64,000 nucleotides of DNA from Closterium sp. Naga37s-1 (taxonomy: Eukaryota; Streptophyta; Zygnematophyceae; Desmidiales; Closteriaceae): NCBI GenBank assembly GCA_947471745.1, contig CANJKZ010000774.1, positions 3,694,001 to 3,758,000 of the forward strand, read 5' to 3'. Positions within the stretch are counted from its first letter, which is position 1, and every line of letters starts with the position of its first letter. Shown here one piece after another: positions 21,551 through 31,693 of this stretch. A program made the translations under genes and the position numbers. The notes beneath the pieces are model-generated. The model worked only from the letters and a program-made list of their open reading frames with translations. It ran no database searches and was not told the DNA's origin.

Positions 21551-23146
21551 CAGCCACTGCCAATTTACGCGAAATTCACATTCATTGCCCTCTACAATAT
21601 CGATTCGATTCAAATCGCAAGGACGAGATGAACACTTTGGTGTAAAGAAACTAGATTTCATATATGTCATTATATAAGCCACGGCGCTTGTAAAAATCTT
21701 CAATTATAATTATATACCCCCAGAGGCGCTTCTATCCGGGGGCTGACGGTACACCCAATTTCGTAATGATGCACTATAACGCCAGCACGTGAGTACTGAC
21801 AACTAGGGTCCTCGCTAGAATTCAAAGGTGCCACCTGATCCATCAGCTTTTTCGTTTTTTTCCAGTCTGACGCGTCAGTTTTTTTTACCAAGGCCTGTTT
21901 GACCAATCAAAGTAGAATCTCTCGTTTCTTGTTACAACAAGTGGGACCGACAAGTAGATTCATTCTTGACCTGCCACGCCAAATTCGACTTGTCAGTGCA
22001 TTTTCAACCTATCACAGTAGAGATCATGCAGATTTGACCTATCACAGTAGATGAATATGCAAATTCGATCGATCACGCCAGAGATTCGTCTGTCACAGCA
22101 GATTCTATCACAAATCATCCTGGACTAGTATGTGTCAGTTTCAGATGGAACACACAACTGCCTACAGTACAATCAGGGTAAAAAAAAAAACCTACACTGA
22201 TGCTTCTGGGTATTTTTTTCAAAACTTCAAGTTACAGTGATCCATCAGTGTAACAAAAAAGGACACACTGCTCAAAAGGGTTTTGAAAATGGCTACACTG
22301 CTAATCATGAGTAGCCAAAATCCAAAGATAGGCCCTGGTGTATCTGCTGTTTTTTGTATTTTGATTATACATCCCTTCTGTTTCCACCTAGTAAACGGCC
22401 AATAAACAGGCCAAATCACTAGATACCAAAACATTACACAAGCATAGTAAAGACCAAATATTTTCAGCAAGCTGATAATATTTTTTTCCTGTCATAAACC
22501 CGAGACAGTGTCTCAAAGCACTTCTCCTGAGTCAGGCCACTCTCAGGCTTCACGCCTCCAAGTCCAGCCATAAGTTCTTTAGTCTGATAAAAATCAGAAC
22601 ATAATGTGACTCCCGCTTTCACTTCTCGCTTGTAACGAACATTCGTATACTGCATCTCCTTTTAACCGCCATTTGCGGCATCCAATGGTCGCGTTGGGGC
22701 GATTCTTTTCAGGGAACGCGTCCATCTTTGATTGTGGTGGCGAGTTGGTCACAACTCTACAAGTTTACACCGGGCAGCTCGCATATTGAATCATTGCCAT
22801 CATCACCAATTAGCAGGAACTTTTTCCATTTCATATGCAGATTGATTCTGGGCCGTCGATCCTTCAGACTTTCAACGCGTCACATTTTTTCCCGGTCCGG
22901 GCAGAATGCGAATCGCATTATTGCCCTTGAATTGCATAATCATCGAAATTGCATAATTCACATTCTTCAGCAGCCCAGCCCAGAGTCACTTCGGCGGATA
23001 CCCCCCTGCCCTAGTCCTTCTTGGCCCTAACCAATTCATTTTGTCTACAAATTCCGCAGCTAAGCATCCACTCAGCACCAGTCTCAATACCTATCTTCAC
23101 GCTCAGTTCTCAATCTCTCCCAGTTACCTCATCACGCTACAACCCC
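21551..23146. other. Host intergenic DNA upstream of the secreted-protein gene
   Basis: AT-richer than the elements, and no supported gene. About 21960-22110 holds a loose repeat of the phrase ATCACAGTAGA / GATCACGCCAGA. About 22338-22460 resembles, with many differences, the DNA just 3' of the host gene (25109-25250): shared words are TATCTGCTG, CATCCCTTCT, CCACCTAGTA, GGCCAATA and CCAAAACAT. About 22570-22740 resembles 59478-59760 (CCATAAGTTCTTT; CCATTTGCGGCATCCAAT; ACGCGTC). The region therefore looks like an older, diverged copy of the spacer that follows the gene. No clear TATA element was identified. Confidence 0.6.
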
Positions 23147-24981
23147 ATGGCTCGCCCCATTCTCTCCGTCGGCATCGCGATCTTCCTGGCTGCAATCCTG
23201 GCGCTCTCTTTCGCCCAAGGTACGGCCGTATACTCTCCGAGAGTGCCATCGCGAAACCTACGCCGAGGCTCTGTGATTGAATCCCTGGAGCCGCGCTTAT
23301 GTATTGCGCCTTTTCACTCGTTTTCCAATACTCTCGCCTCTCGTTCGCCTCTACTGCAGCCCACGCGCTCTCGCACCAAGCATAATTCAACGGAATTCAC
23401 ACGTGCTCACTTGTTTCTTCCACATGCAAAGCGGCTTCATTCTTGCCTGACCCCGGCGTCGCACTTGCTTCTACAGTTGCACGGCACTTTCTGGGCACTT
23501 GCTTGCAGGAAAGTGAGCCTCGCTCAGCCTGAATCGTATTCCTTCCCCCCTGCATCAACCACGCCATCCAACTCCTCTCATGCCTCCCCTCTATCCGCCC
23601 CTACCTCCTTCCTCTCACTCCCCTCAGTCTACCCACTCATCCCATCTCACTCTGCCCCGGCCTCCTCCGCCGCTTAACTGACCCTAACTCTCCCCTGCCC
23701 CTACCAGCAACGAGCGCGGCGACAGACGGCGTCGCCACAGCAGAAAACGCGGCGAGTGCCGGCCAGCCCAACCAAGTGCCGCGCGTGCAGCGCCACCGCA
23801 AGCTTCCGGCGGTATCCGATGGTACGATGATCATGGGAGTCGGTCTACTTGTACGGACTAAACACTGGTTTAGGGCTTGGCAAACGTAGAATGAGCGATC
23901 AGGTCCTCTGCCGTTCCCCCGCTGTGATATTTTTTCAGAGTGCTCTGTTTTTTTCTCCAAATGTCCGTGCCTTTTCCACACGGATTTGCTGCGTGCCTTG
24001 GCATCTGGGATTGCAAGGCATCGGCCTTCACTTTCCAGCAGCAATGAGACATTGCCGCCTTGCTGTCGCGATTTGTCCGGCAAAACCCGAGAACGTTTTC
24101 TAATCAAGCTCCTCGATTCTCCTATCCTGCCTGCCGCCTCACTGGGCGGTCCCTATTACACCAGCCTCATGCCAATCCGCGATCGAGAGGAGAATGCAAA
24201 TCTGCGTCTCATACTACAACGCGGGTGACATGGACCAATATAGGCGTTGCGTGGACTCCATTAACGCGTGGGGTCCGGGCTGCTCTGGCCGGGCGCCACA
24301 GGTACAGACATGGTGGACGGGCAATGTCAGCACTATGGTTGTCAGCACAGCACAGCACAGCAGAGCCATGTCAACACTATGGTTGTCAGCACAGCACAGC
24401 ACAGCCATGTCAGCACTATGGTTGTCAGCACAGCACAGCGCAGCACAGCACAGTGCAGCACAGCACAGCACAGCACAGCACAGCACAGCATAGCCATGTC
24501 AGCACTGCGGTTGTCACGTGCATCCCTTCCCTTGTTTCGTTCCGTCTCTCTCACATGCGAAGTGATCTGGTGTGCCACTCTCACATGTCAGATGTCCCTG
24601 GTTTGTCGCTCTCACATGCCATGTGATCCGGTGTGCTGCTCTCACATGTCAGATGTCCCTGGTTTGTCGCTTTCACATGCCATCTGATCATGTGTGCTGC
24701 TCTCACATGTCAGATGTCCCTGGTTTGTCGCTTTCACATGCCATCTGATCATGTGTGCTGCTCTCACATGCCAGATGTCCCTGGTTTGTCGGCCTCACAT
24801 GTCTTATCGCATGCCAGGTGTCCCTTCCAGTTGACTTCTGTGTGCACATTCTCTTGGTCTGCCTTTCCCCTTCTATTGCCCCTCTCAGCCATAAATATGT
24901 GCCTTGAAGGCCAACAAATCCTGGCCCCCACCTGTGTTTCAGAAGTCTATGGAGCCTACTCAGGATGATGCTTTTAGCTAG
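23147..24981 (+). CDS. Predicted small secreted cysteine-rich protein, four exons
   Basis: Proposed host gene of unknown family. Exon 1, 23147-23219: ATG, then a textbook signal peptide (Met-Ala-Arg, hydrophobic run Ile5 to Phe22, Ala-Gln), ending CAAG|GTACGG. Exon 2, 23708-23821: after CCCCTACCAG, Ala/Gln/Arg-rich, ending GATG|GTACGA. Exon 3, 24165-24301: after TATTACACCAG, encoding SCQSAIERRMQIC and CVSYYNAGDMDQYRRC, then CVDSINAWGPGC, ending CACAG|GTACAG. Exon 4, 24943-24981: after CCTGTGTTTCAG, encoding KSMEPTQDDAFS and TAG. Phases agree at every junction, giving 120 residues. The four cysteines of exon 3 are spaced C-X10-C-X14-C-X10-C and could form two disulfides. The exon 2-4 copy at 28607-29991 keeps the splice sites and frame, which supports the model. 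I do not recognise a domain. Exon 4 is short and least certain; exon 3 could use another acceptor. Confidence 0.6.
24327..24495 (+). repeat. CAGCA microsatellite and repeats in intron 3
   Basis: Three repeats of about 40-45 bp (CAGCACTATGGTTGTCAGCA plus CAGCACAGC runs) lead into a pure (ACAGC)n array. The copy at 29224-29420 differs in repeat number and has CAGAG variants, as expected of slippage. Confidence 0.85.
24545..24830 (+). repeat. TCACATG minisatellite in intron 3
   Basis: About five repeats of a unit near 62 bp built from CTCACATGTCAGATGTCCCT, GGTTTGTCGC and ACATGCCA(T/C)(G/C)TGATC. The second gene copy (29639-29835) has fewer units. It has no coding frame and no palindromic CRISPR-like repeat structure. 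Confidence 0.8.
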
Positions 24982-25361
24982 TGATGATGCTTCTTCCGTT
25001 TCTCGCTAGTTTTTTCTTGTGTGCTTCCACGTCACATGATGTTTTATCCCACGGGGTGGGTCGGTGCTTAGAAGAGGAAACACCTGGGGTTTGTTGAATG
25101 TGCATCTGCTGCTTTGTTGTAATCTGATTATATATCCCTTCTAATACCACCTAGTATTCGATGGCCAATACACGAGGCTTGGGATTGGTGAGAGAAGAAC
25201 AAAAACACAGGGTTCCAAAACATCACTCAAGCTCATGACCAAGTAACGTACCAAGTAGTCCTACTGCTACGCCACATGACTCCATGCCCTAGCACCTCTC
25301 AGGTGTCACGCCAAAATACTCTCCGAAGTTCACAATCGGCGTCATGTCTGCATGTACTTAG
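24982..25361. other. 3' flank and minisatellite spacer of the host gene
   Basis: Directly downstream of the gene. 25109-25250 has a diverged relative at 22338-22460 and a near-identical copy at 30112-30250. From about 25270 the sequence (CCACATGACTCCATGCCCTAGC, CTCTCAGGTGTCACGCC, CTCCGAAG, GCATGTACTT) is the same minisatellite as 59178-59400. It ends in CTTAG, the target duplication of the L element. Confidence 0.7.
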
Positions 25362-25492
25362 TGTCAGAATACTGAACGAGAATGAATGCATTGAGTAGAA
25401 AGTTGGTACAAGTACTAACCCTAATTGGGTTGTACCCCTTATGGGCTACCCCACTATAGCCTACACAATGTAAGAATTATAACATTTTGACA
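25362..25492 (-). repeat. 3' LTR of family L (duplicate 2)
   Basis: 131 bp; minus strand TGTCAAAATG to TATTCTGACA. Only about five positions differ from the 5' LTR at 59042-59172. Confidence 0.9.
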
Positions 25493-27798
25493 CACCCTCA
25501 TAGGCAAAGTGGGAGAGAACAAGTGGTCACAAGTGGTCACAACACGCAAAGAAAGCTCAGGGTGGATCACGAAGTCACCACACGAGCGGGTAGACCGCCA
25601 GGAAGCAGAGCCAGAGCCAAGACTGAAGGTGTAACCCTGTGACGACCGCTGCGTAGCCAAGTCGTCAACCCAAGAAGCGTCTGCGTGTCCAGTGAGGACA
25701 ACTGGACCCCGTCCTCCAAGCACGAGCCCTATGCCCGAAGTACTGCACAAATAGCGCAACACCCTCTTAGCGGCCTCCCAGTGCTCTGGTCGGTGTCTCC
25801 CAGGCGCAACGTAGCGTGCCAGGATGCTAAGAGGGTAGGCAAGATCAGGTCGAGTGCAGGTCATCAGGTACATGAGGCAGCCCACAAGCTCTGGATATGG
25901 GCCACTTGGCTCTACGGACTCGTCCGAAGGTGGAGCTGAGAGCGAGTGACCGGTAGGCAGAGGAGTGGACTGTGGCAAGGAGTACCGTAAGCCGAAGCGC
26001 TGAAGGATCTGGTGCACCATGTGTGACTGAGTCAGGGTGATGGTGCGCCGTGCTCTGTCCCGGGTGATATGCAAGCCAAGATAGCTGAGCAGCTCACCCA
26101 AGACAGTGCAGGTGTGTCTCTTCTGCAGCTCCGACTTCACAAGCGCCAGTGCCTCAGTGTCAACAGTGGCAAAGACCAGGTCGTCGACGTACACGAGGAC
26201 GTAGAACGGCGGCAGCAAAGTGTCGGTGCGTAAAAACAGCGACGGGTCAGCAGTAGAAGGAGCAAACCCAAGAGCCGCAAGCGTCATCCTCAGTGTGTCG
26301 TGCCACTCGCGAGGCGCCTGACGGAGACCGCAGACTGGCCGCTGGAGGCTCCACTCGGTACCTGCAGGAAACGACCCAGTGAAGCTAGGTGGGCGGCGCA
26401 GCCAGATCTCCTCGTGCAGGCTGCCCTGTAAGAAAGCTGTGCCGAAGTCAAGAGAGTGCAGCTCGTAGTCACGCTGAGCTGCGACGTGCAGCAACACCCG
26501 AAGAGTGGTCATCTTCGGGGTAGGGGAGAAGGCCTAGAAGAAGTCAATTCCCTGTCGCTGACTGAAGCCTCGTGCAACGTAACGAGCCTTGAAGATAGGT
26601 GAGAACCCGGCGGCCGCTTCACCCTGAAAATCCACATGCCATCGAGTATGTTCGCCCCAGAAGGGGGAACCGCGTCGACGTAGGTGCCTGTGGACTTCCA
26701 GGATGCCATCTCTGCGTCCATGGCTATGTGCCACTGAGAGGAGTAGGGACCCGTAATCGCCTCTGCGTAAGAGCGCGTGGTCGGGATGTCTGGTGCATCC
26801 GGGTCTCCCTCAGGTGTAAGCAGCATGGCCACGAGATGAGGTACAGCAGTTGCAAGACACTCAAAGTCCTCCTGCCTGTCCTCAAGGTCGTCCGTGCCAA
26901 GAGCACACTCACCCCCGATGGACGGAGGACAGTCAGACTCAGACTCAGCAACAAGTCTAGTGGCGTAGTCGAGACGACATGCGGTAGCAAAGTCAACAAG
27001 CTCAGCAACTAGGGCAGACGCAGCACTGGACTCAAACGAAGGGTCAGTGACAACAGTGGCTAGAAGACGAGGGATAGTAGGACTGGCAGCATGAGGTAAG
27101 TCAGACTCAGGGTCAGGAATGGCAGGAAGAGAGGACGCAGGAGGAGGGAGCAGGGGAACTCGCAGTGGAACAGAGGAAGGACGAAGTGCCATAATGTGAG
27201 TGCCGAGGACAGGAGGAGGACGCGGACGAGGAACACGACGACTAGTGCGAACAGCGCGAACAGGCGAGGCAGGACGAGACTCTGGCTCACGACGCTCTGT
27301 AAAAGAGTCTGTCTGCTCAGCGTAAGGAGAAGGAGCAGGTAGTGGGGAGTCTGGCTGTAACTGTGGCTGCGACTGATGAGGCGGTGGACACAGCAAGCTA
27401 GGAGTAAGGCCAGTAGAAGACGGGAGACTAAGAACCTGGCGAAGGACCAAGTCACGTGGCGGCAAAGGCGACGGCTGCGGCAAAACAAAAAACGGTCGCC
27501 GCTGCATAGTGCCTCCAGCACCAGCACTGCCAGCTCCAGCACCCCAAGCGCCAGCACCTCGAGCTCTAGGGTCCCCAGCTCCAGCGCCTCCAGCTCCAGG
27601 GCTGACAGCTCCAGCGCCAGTGCCTCCAGCTCCAGCGCCTTTAGCGCCAGGGTCTCCAGCTCCAGCTCCTCCAGCTCCAGCGCCGCCAGCGCCAGTGCCT
27701 CCAGCTCCAGTGCCTCCAGCTCCAGCGCTTCCAGCGTCAGTGCCTCCAGCTCCAGCGCCTCCAGCGCTAGGGTCTCCAGCTCCAGCTCCAGCGCCTCG
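25493..27798 (-). pseudogene. Family L linker-RT-RNase H, broken (duplicate 2)
   Basis: Minus-strand reading from 27798: Ala-Gly-rich linker, Pro/Ser-rich segment with MALRPSSVPLRVPL, the pre-RT region (ECALGTDDLEDRQEDFECLA), RT (HSLDFGTAFLQGSLHEEIW, catalytic LVYVDDLVFA near 26190) and the first part of RNase H (GHADASWVDD). A one-base deletion near 26598 and a TAG near 26535 interrupt RT. RNase H is cut in the middle: SWRSTRS runs directly into former 3' untranslated DNA (CGDFVIHPEL), a deletion of roughly 0.5 kb at a short shared sequence (CGTGTGGTGAC). The same deletion is in the copy at 31708-34650, so it predates the duplication. Without the RNase H C-terminus this lineage could move only with enzymes from other copies. 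Confidence 0.87.
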
Positions 27799-28456
27799 CA
27801 ATCGATTGTGACGCTTACTTACAGCATATGCTGCCATGTGTTGGAATTCCGGACCACGCAGCAAAGTCGCAAAATGTTATTTCGATTGGCGTGAACCACC
27901 GAAATTTCGCGGGCTAATTGAACGCCAGCGCGACAAGGACCTGCCATCGGACGCGGTTCCAAATGTCTATCCCCTCTGCATGTACCTGGTTGGATTTTGA
28001 GGGGCTTGCTGTGTTGGTGCGGCTGATCATCACAATGAGTGGTCCACTCACGTGAAGGGCAATTCACAGCCCTTCTCGTATAATTGTCGCGTGCTACTGC
28101 AGGGTCGCAGTACATCGATCCTTTGTGACATCAGGTTCAGAGACATTTGAGTGTGACTCAGCCAAAATGTGTTTGCGACACTTTCTTAAAGGACATGTCC
28201 TGAGCGGAATGTACCCTTAGGCCACACTGATGCTCTGGGGTAATATTTCCCTTAGCGAAGATTACCCTGAAGTGAAGAGCGTATAGAGAGCTCCCCCCCC
28301 CCCCCCCCCCCCTCTCCCGCCACCCCTTCATGAAACTCGACTTATCGAGACGAAGTTTCCTAGAAATTTCGTCCCGATACCGTAAGCCCCCGGATAGGAG
28401 CGCAGGCCTATGATAAGTGCCGGCGCTTATAAAAGGCGTATGGCGCTTATATCCGG
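27799..28456. other. Duplicated non-coding flank
   Basis: Second copy of 1509-2179, including the C homopolymer. At 28456/28457 it joins the equivalent of 23557, so about 2 kb of host DNA including exon 1 of the secreted-protein gene is missing here. Confidence 0.85.
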
Positions 28457-28606
28457 TCAACCATGCCATCCAACTCCTCTCATGCCTCCCCTCTATCCGC
28501 CCCTACCTCCTTCCTCTCACTCCCCTCAGTCTACCCACTCATCCCATCTCACTCTGCCCCGGCCTCCTCCGCTTAACTGACCCTCATTCTCCCCTGCCCC
28601 TACCAG

Positions 28607-29991
28607 CAACGAGCGCGGCGACAGATGGCGTCGCCACAGCAGAAAACGCGGCGAGTGCCGGCCAGCCCAACCAAGTGCCGCGCGTGCAGCGCCACCGCAA
28701 GCTCCCGGCGGTATCCGATGGTACGATGATCACGGGAGTCGGTCTACTTGTACGGAAAAAACACTGGTTTAGGGCTTGGCAAATGTAGAATGAGCGATCA
28801 GGTCCTCTGCCGTTCCCCCGCTGTGATATTTTTTCAGAGTGCTCTGTTTTTTTCTCCAAATGTCCGTGCCTTTTCCACACGGATTTGCTGCGTGCCTTGG
28901 CATCTGGGATTGCAAGGCATCGGCCTTCACTTTCTAGTAGCAATGAGACATTGCTGCCTTGCTGTCGCGATTTGTCCGGCAAAACCCGAGAACGTTTTCT
29001 AATCAAGCTCCTCGATTCTCCTATCCTGCCTGCCGCCTCACTGGGCGGTCCCTATTACACCAGCCTCATGCCAATCCGCGATCGAGAGGAGAATGCAAAC
29101 CTGCGTCTCATACTACAACGCGGGTGACATGGACCAATATTGGCGTTGCGTGGACTCCATTAACGCGTGGGGTCCGGGCTGCTCTGGCCGGGCGCCACAG
29201 GTACAGACATGGTGGACGGGCAATGTCAGCACTATGGTTGTCAGCACAGCACATCACAGCAGAGCCATGTCAACACTATGGTTGTCAGCACAGCACAGCA
29301 CAGCCATGTCAGCACTATGGTTGTCAGCACAGCACAGCACAGCACAGCACAGCACAGCACAGCACAGCGCAGCACAGCACAGCGCAGCACAGCACAGCAG
29401 AGCAGAGCACAGCATAGCCATGTCAGCACTGCGGTTGTCACGTGCATCCCTTCCCTTATTTCGTTCCGTCTCTCTCACATGCGAAGTGTGTCAGAATGTT
29501 ATATTTGTCTAGCCTGCAGTGGGGTACTCAATAGTGAGTACAACCCAATCTAGGGTTTGCTATATGTACTCAACTGCTTGCTAGTGAAACCCCCTCTTCT
29601 CTGTTTCATTCATTCGCTCACATTCTAACAAAGTGATCTGGTGTGCCACTCTCACATGTCAGATGTCCCTGGTTTGTTGCTCTCACATGCCATGTGATCC
29701 GATGTGCTGCTCTCACATGTCAGATGTCCCTGGTTTGTCGCTTTCACATGCCATCTGATCATGTGTGCTGCTCTCACATGCCAGATGTCCCTGGTTTGTC
29801 GACCTCACATGTCTTATCGCATGCCAGGTGTCCCTTCCAGTTGACTTCTGTGTGCACATTCTCTTGGTCTGCCTTTCCCCTTCTATTGCACCTCTCAGCC
29901 ATAAATATGTGCCTTGAAGGCCAACAAATCCTGGCCCCCACCTGTGTTTCAGAAGTCTATGGAGCCTACTCAGGATGATGCTTTTAGCTAG
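28607..29991 (+). pseudogene. 5'-truncated second copy of the secreted-protein gene
   Basis: Near-identical copy of exons 2 (28607-28720), 3 (29064-29200) and 4 (29953-29991) of the gene at 23147, with all splice-site dinucleotides and phases kept. Exon 1, which encodes the signal peptide, and most of intron 1 are missing because the duplicated block starts at the equivalent of 23557. Two exon 2 differences are silent (GAC/GAT, CTT/CTC); two in exon 3 change residues (Ile to Thr in the second Cys block, Arg to Trp before the third Cys). All four cysteines remain. Intron 3 carries a solo LTR. Without a signal peptide or known promoter it is probably not expressed as a secreted protein. Confidence 0.65.
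29489..29630 (+). mobile_element. Solo copia LTR in intron 3 of the duplicated gene
   Basis: 142 bp, TGTCAGAATG to CATTCTAACA, with TSD AAGTG at 29484-29488 and 29631-29635. The empty site GCGAAGTGATCTGG is present in the other gene copy near 24559-24572. It carries the shared box GTGGGGTACTCAATAGTGAGTA and so belongs to the short-LTR copia group. It is what remains after recombination between two LTRs. Confidence 0.92.
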
Positions 29992-30350
29992 TGATGATGC
30001 TTCTTCCGTTTCTCGCTAGTTTTTTCTTGTGTGCTTCCACGTCACATGATGTTTTATCCCACGGGGTGGGTCGGTGCTTAGAAGAGGAAACACCTGGGGT
30101 TTGTTGAATGTGCATCTGCTGCTTTGTTGTAATCTGATTATATATCCCTTCTAATGCCACCTAGTATTCGATGGCCAATACACGAGGCTTGGGATTGGTG
30201 AGAGAAGAACAAAAACACAGGGTACCAAAACATCACTCAAGCTCATGACCAAGTAACGTACCAAGTAGTCCCACTGCTACGCCACATGACTCCATGCCCT
30301 AGCACCTCTCAGGTGTCATGCCAAAATTCTCTCCGAAGTTCACAGTCGGC
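29992..30350. other. Duplicated 3' flank of the host gene
   Basis: Copy of 24982-25340, ending CACAGTCGGC where copia E is inserted. The other copy continues GTCATGTCTGCATGTACTTAG into the L element. Confidence 0.85.
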
Positions 30351-30510
30351 TGTTAGAATCTTAGGCGAGAATGATTGACTAGGAAGCAACGAAGGGTACA
30401 AGTAGAATGTCGAGAGAATTTTGTACCCCCTAAGGCTAAACCCACTATAGCCTAGACAAATGTAAACACATGAACTAAGCCTAGATATAACTAAGCATAT
30501 ATGTTTGACA
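30351..30510 (-). repeat. 3' LTR of copia E
   Basis: 160 bp, a third short-LTR subfamily. The presumed TSD is TCGGC on the left; the other copy is lost. Confidence 0.82.
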
Positions 30511-31693
30511 CACCCCCATAGGCGAAGTGGGGGATAGCCAGAACGAGTAATGGTCACAAGACCAGTCAAGAAAGGCAAAGCAAGCTCAGGGTGGATCACA
30601 AAGTCACCACACAGTCCGAGCACAAGCAAAGGGCCACAAGGCCAGTTCACATGCAGAATTATATACAGAGAACAAATAATACAGTGATCATACCCTAACA
30701 AGTGCAAGCATGCAGGTATATGGATAGATCACAGTACATCAGGCGGAAGTGCCTTGGTGAAGACATCAGCAGTGTTGGCCCGAGTGGCCACGTACGCTAG
30801 ACGAAGCTGACCACGCTGCTGCAACTCTCGAGCAAGGAAGTATCGCAGAGCGATGTGCTTCGTTCTGTGCTCCAGTCTGTGCTCCTGAAACAAGGCTATC
30901 ATGGCCTTGTTGTCTACGTACAGAACTCGAGGCGAACGAGGCTGCTCTCCCAAGTCGGTCAGCAAGTAGGTGAGCCAGCGTAGCTCCTGTGCAGCCATGG
31001 CTCCGGCGTAGATCTCAGCCTCACAGCTGGAGCTGAGAACTGAAGACGAGCCGGTAGACCGCCAAGAAACCGAGCCGGACCCAAGGCTGAAGGTGTATCC
31101 CTGCGACGACCGCTGCGTAGCTGAGTCGTCAACCCAGGAGGCGTCTGCGTGACCAGTGAGGACAACAGGACCCCGTCCTCCAAGCACAAGCCCCATGCCC
31201 GACTTACTGCGCAGGTAACGCAGTACCCTCTTCGCAGCATCCCAGTGCACCTTTCGGTGCCTACCGGGAGCCACGTAGCGAGCCAGAAGGCTGAGAGGGT
31301 ACGCGAGGTCAGGTCGTGTGCAAGTCATCAGGTACATGAGGCAACCCACAAGCTCTGGGTACGGACCACTCGGCTCTACGGACTCGTCCGAAGGTGGAGA
31401 TGAGAGCGAGTGGCTGGTAGACAGAGGAGTGAGCTGTGGCGAGGAGTACTGGAAGCCGAAGCACTGAAGGATCTGGTGCACCATGTGTGACTGAGTCAGT
31501 GTGATGGTGCGCCGTGCTCTGTCCCGGGTGATCTGCAGGCCAAGGTAGCTGCGCAGTTCACCCAGGTCAGTGCAGGTATGTCTCTTCTGCAGCTCGGACT
31601 TCACTAGGGTAAGTGCCTCAGTGTCAGCCGTGGCAAAGACGAGGTCGTCGACGTACACTAGGACGTAGAAGGGCGGTAGCGAGGTGTCGGTGT
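30351..31693 (-). mobile_element. Copia E remnant: 3' LTR, RNase H and part of RT
   Basis: Minus-strand 3' end of a copia element. The 160-bp LTR is at 30351-30510 (minus strand TGTCAAACATATATG to GATTCTAACA). RNase H and RT run from 30729 to 31693, including LVYVDDLVFA (near 31640), GHADASWVDD and RTKHIALRYF. The reading frame is open through these domains, but the C-terminus is cut short by a small deletion (ends LPPDVL). On the 5' side the element stops in RT at LYTDTSLPPF, joined to the last 14 bp of an L-family LTR at 31694. The fused reading frame across the join (starting TTCSPPLCLWGC) is an artefact. Confidence 0.85.

Larger units (their letters stand above)
25362..27798 (-). mobile_element. 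Copia family L, duplicate 2 (3' half only)
   Basis: The 3' half of a minus-strand copia element: 3' LTR at 25362-25492, RNase H, RT and Ala-Gly linker, cut at 27798 where it joins the same flank that follows the fragment at 1508. The outer side is preceded by CTTAG (25357-25361), the same 5 bp that follow the family's 5' LTR at 59173-59177. 26266-28456 matches 1-2179. Confidence 0.85.

Noticed and set aside
22219-22655. Small minus-strand open frames in the host intergenic region
   Set aside because: Short, without recognisable domains or conserved counterparts; the region resembles non-coding spacer.
23021-23677. A single-exon 218-residue protein covering exon 1 of the host gene
   Set aside because: After the signal peptide it reads Ser/Pro-rich low-complexity intron sequence, and a consensus donor follows the signal peptide; the second gene copy lacks this part.
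24060-24301. Alternative longer exon 3 in another frame
   Set aside because: It starts after TCTAATCAAG and also fits the phase, but gives an irregular Arg/Thr-rich product, whereas the chosen acceptor gives the cysteine-patterned frame. Transcript data would decide.
24327-24830. Repeat arrays as a CRISPR-like array
   Set aside because: Units are microsatellite and minisatellite, directly adjacent, with no spacers and no cas genes, in a eukaryotic intron.
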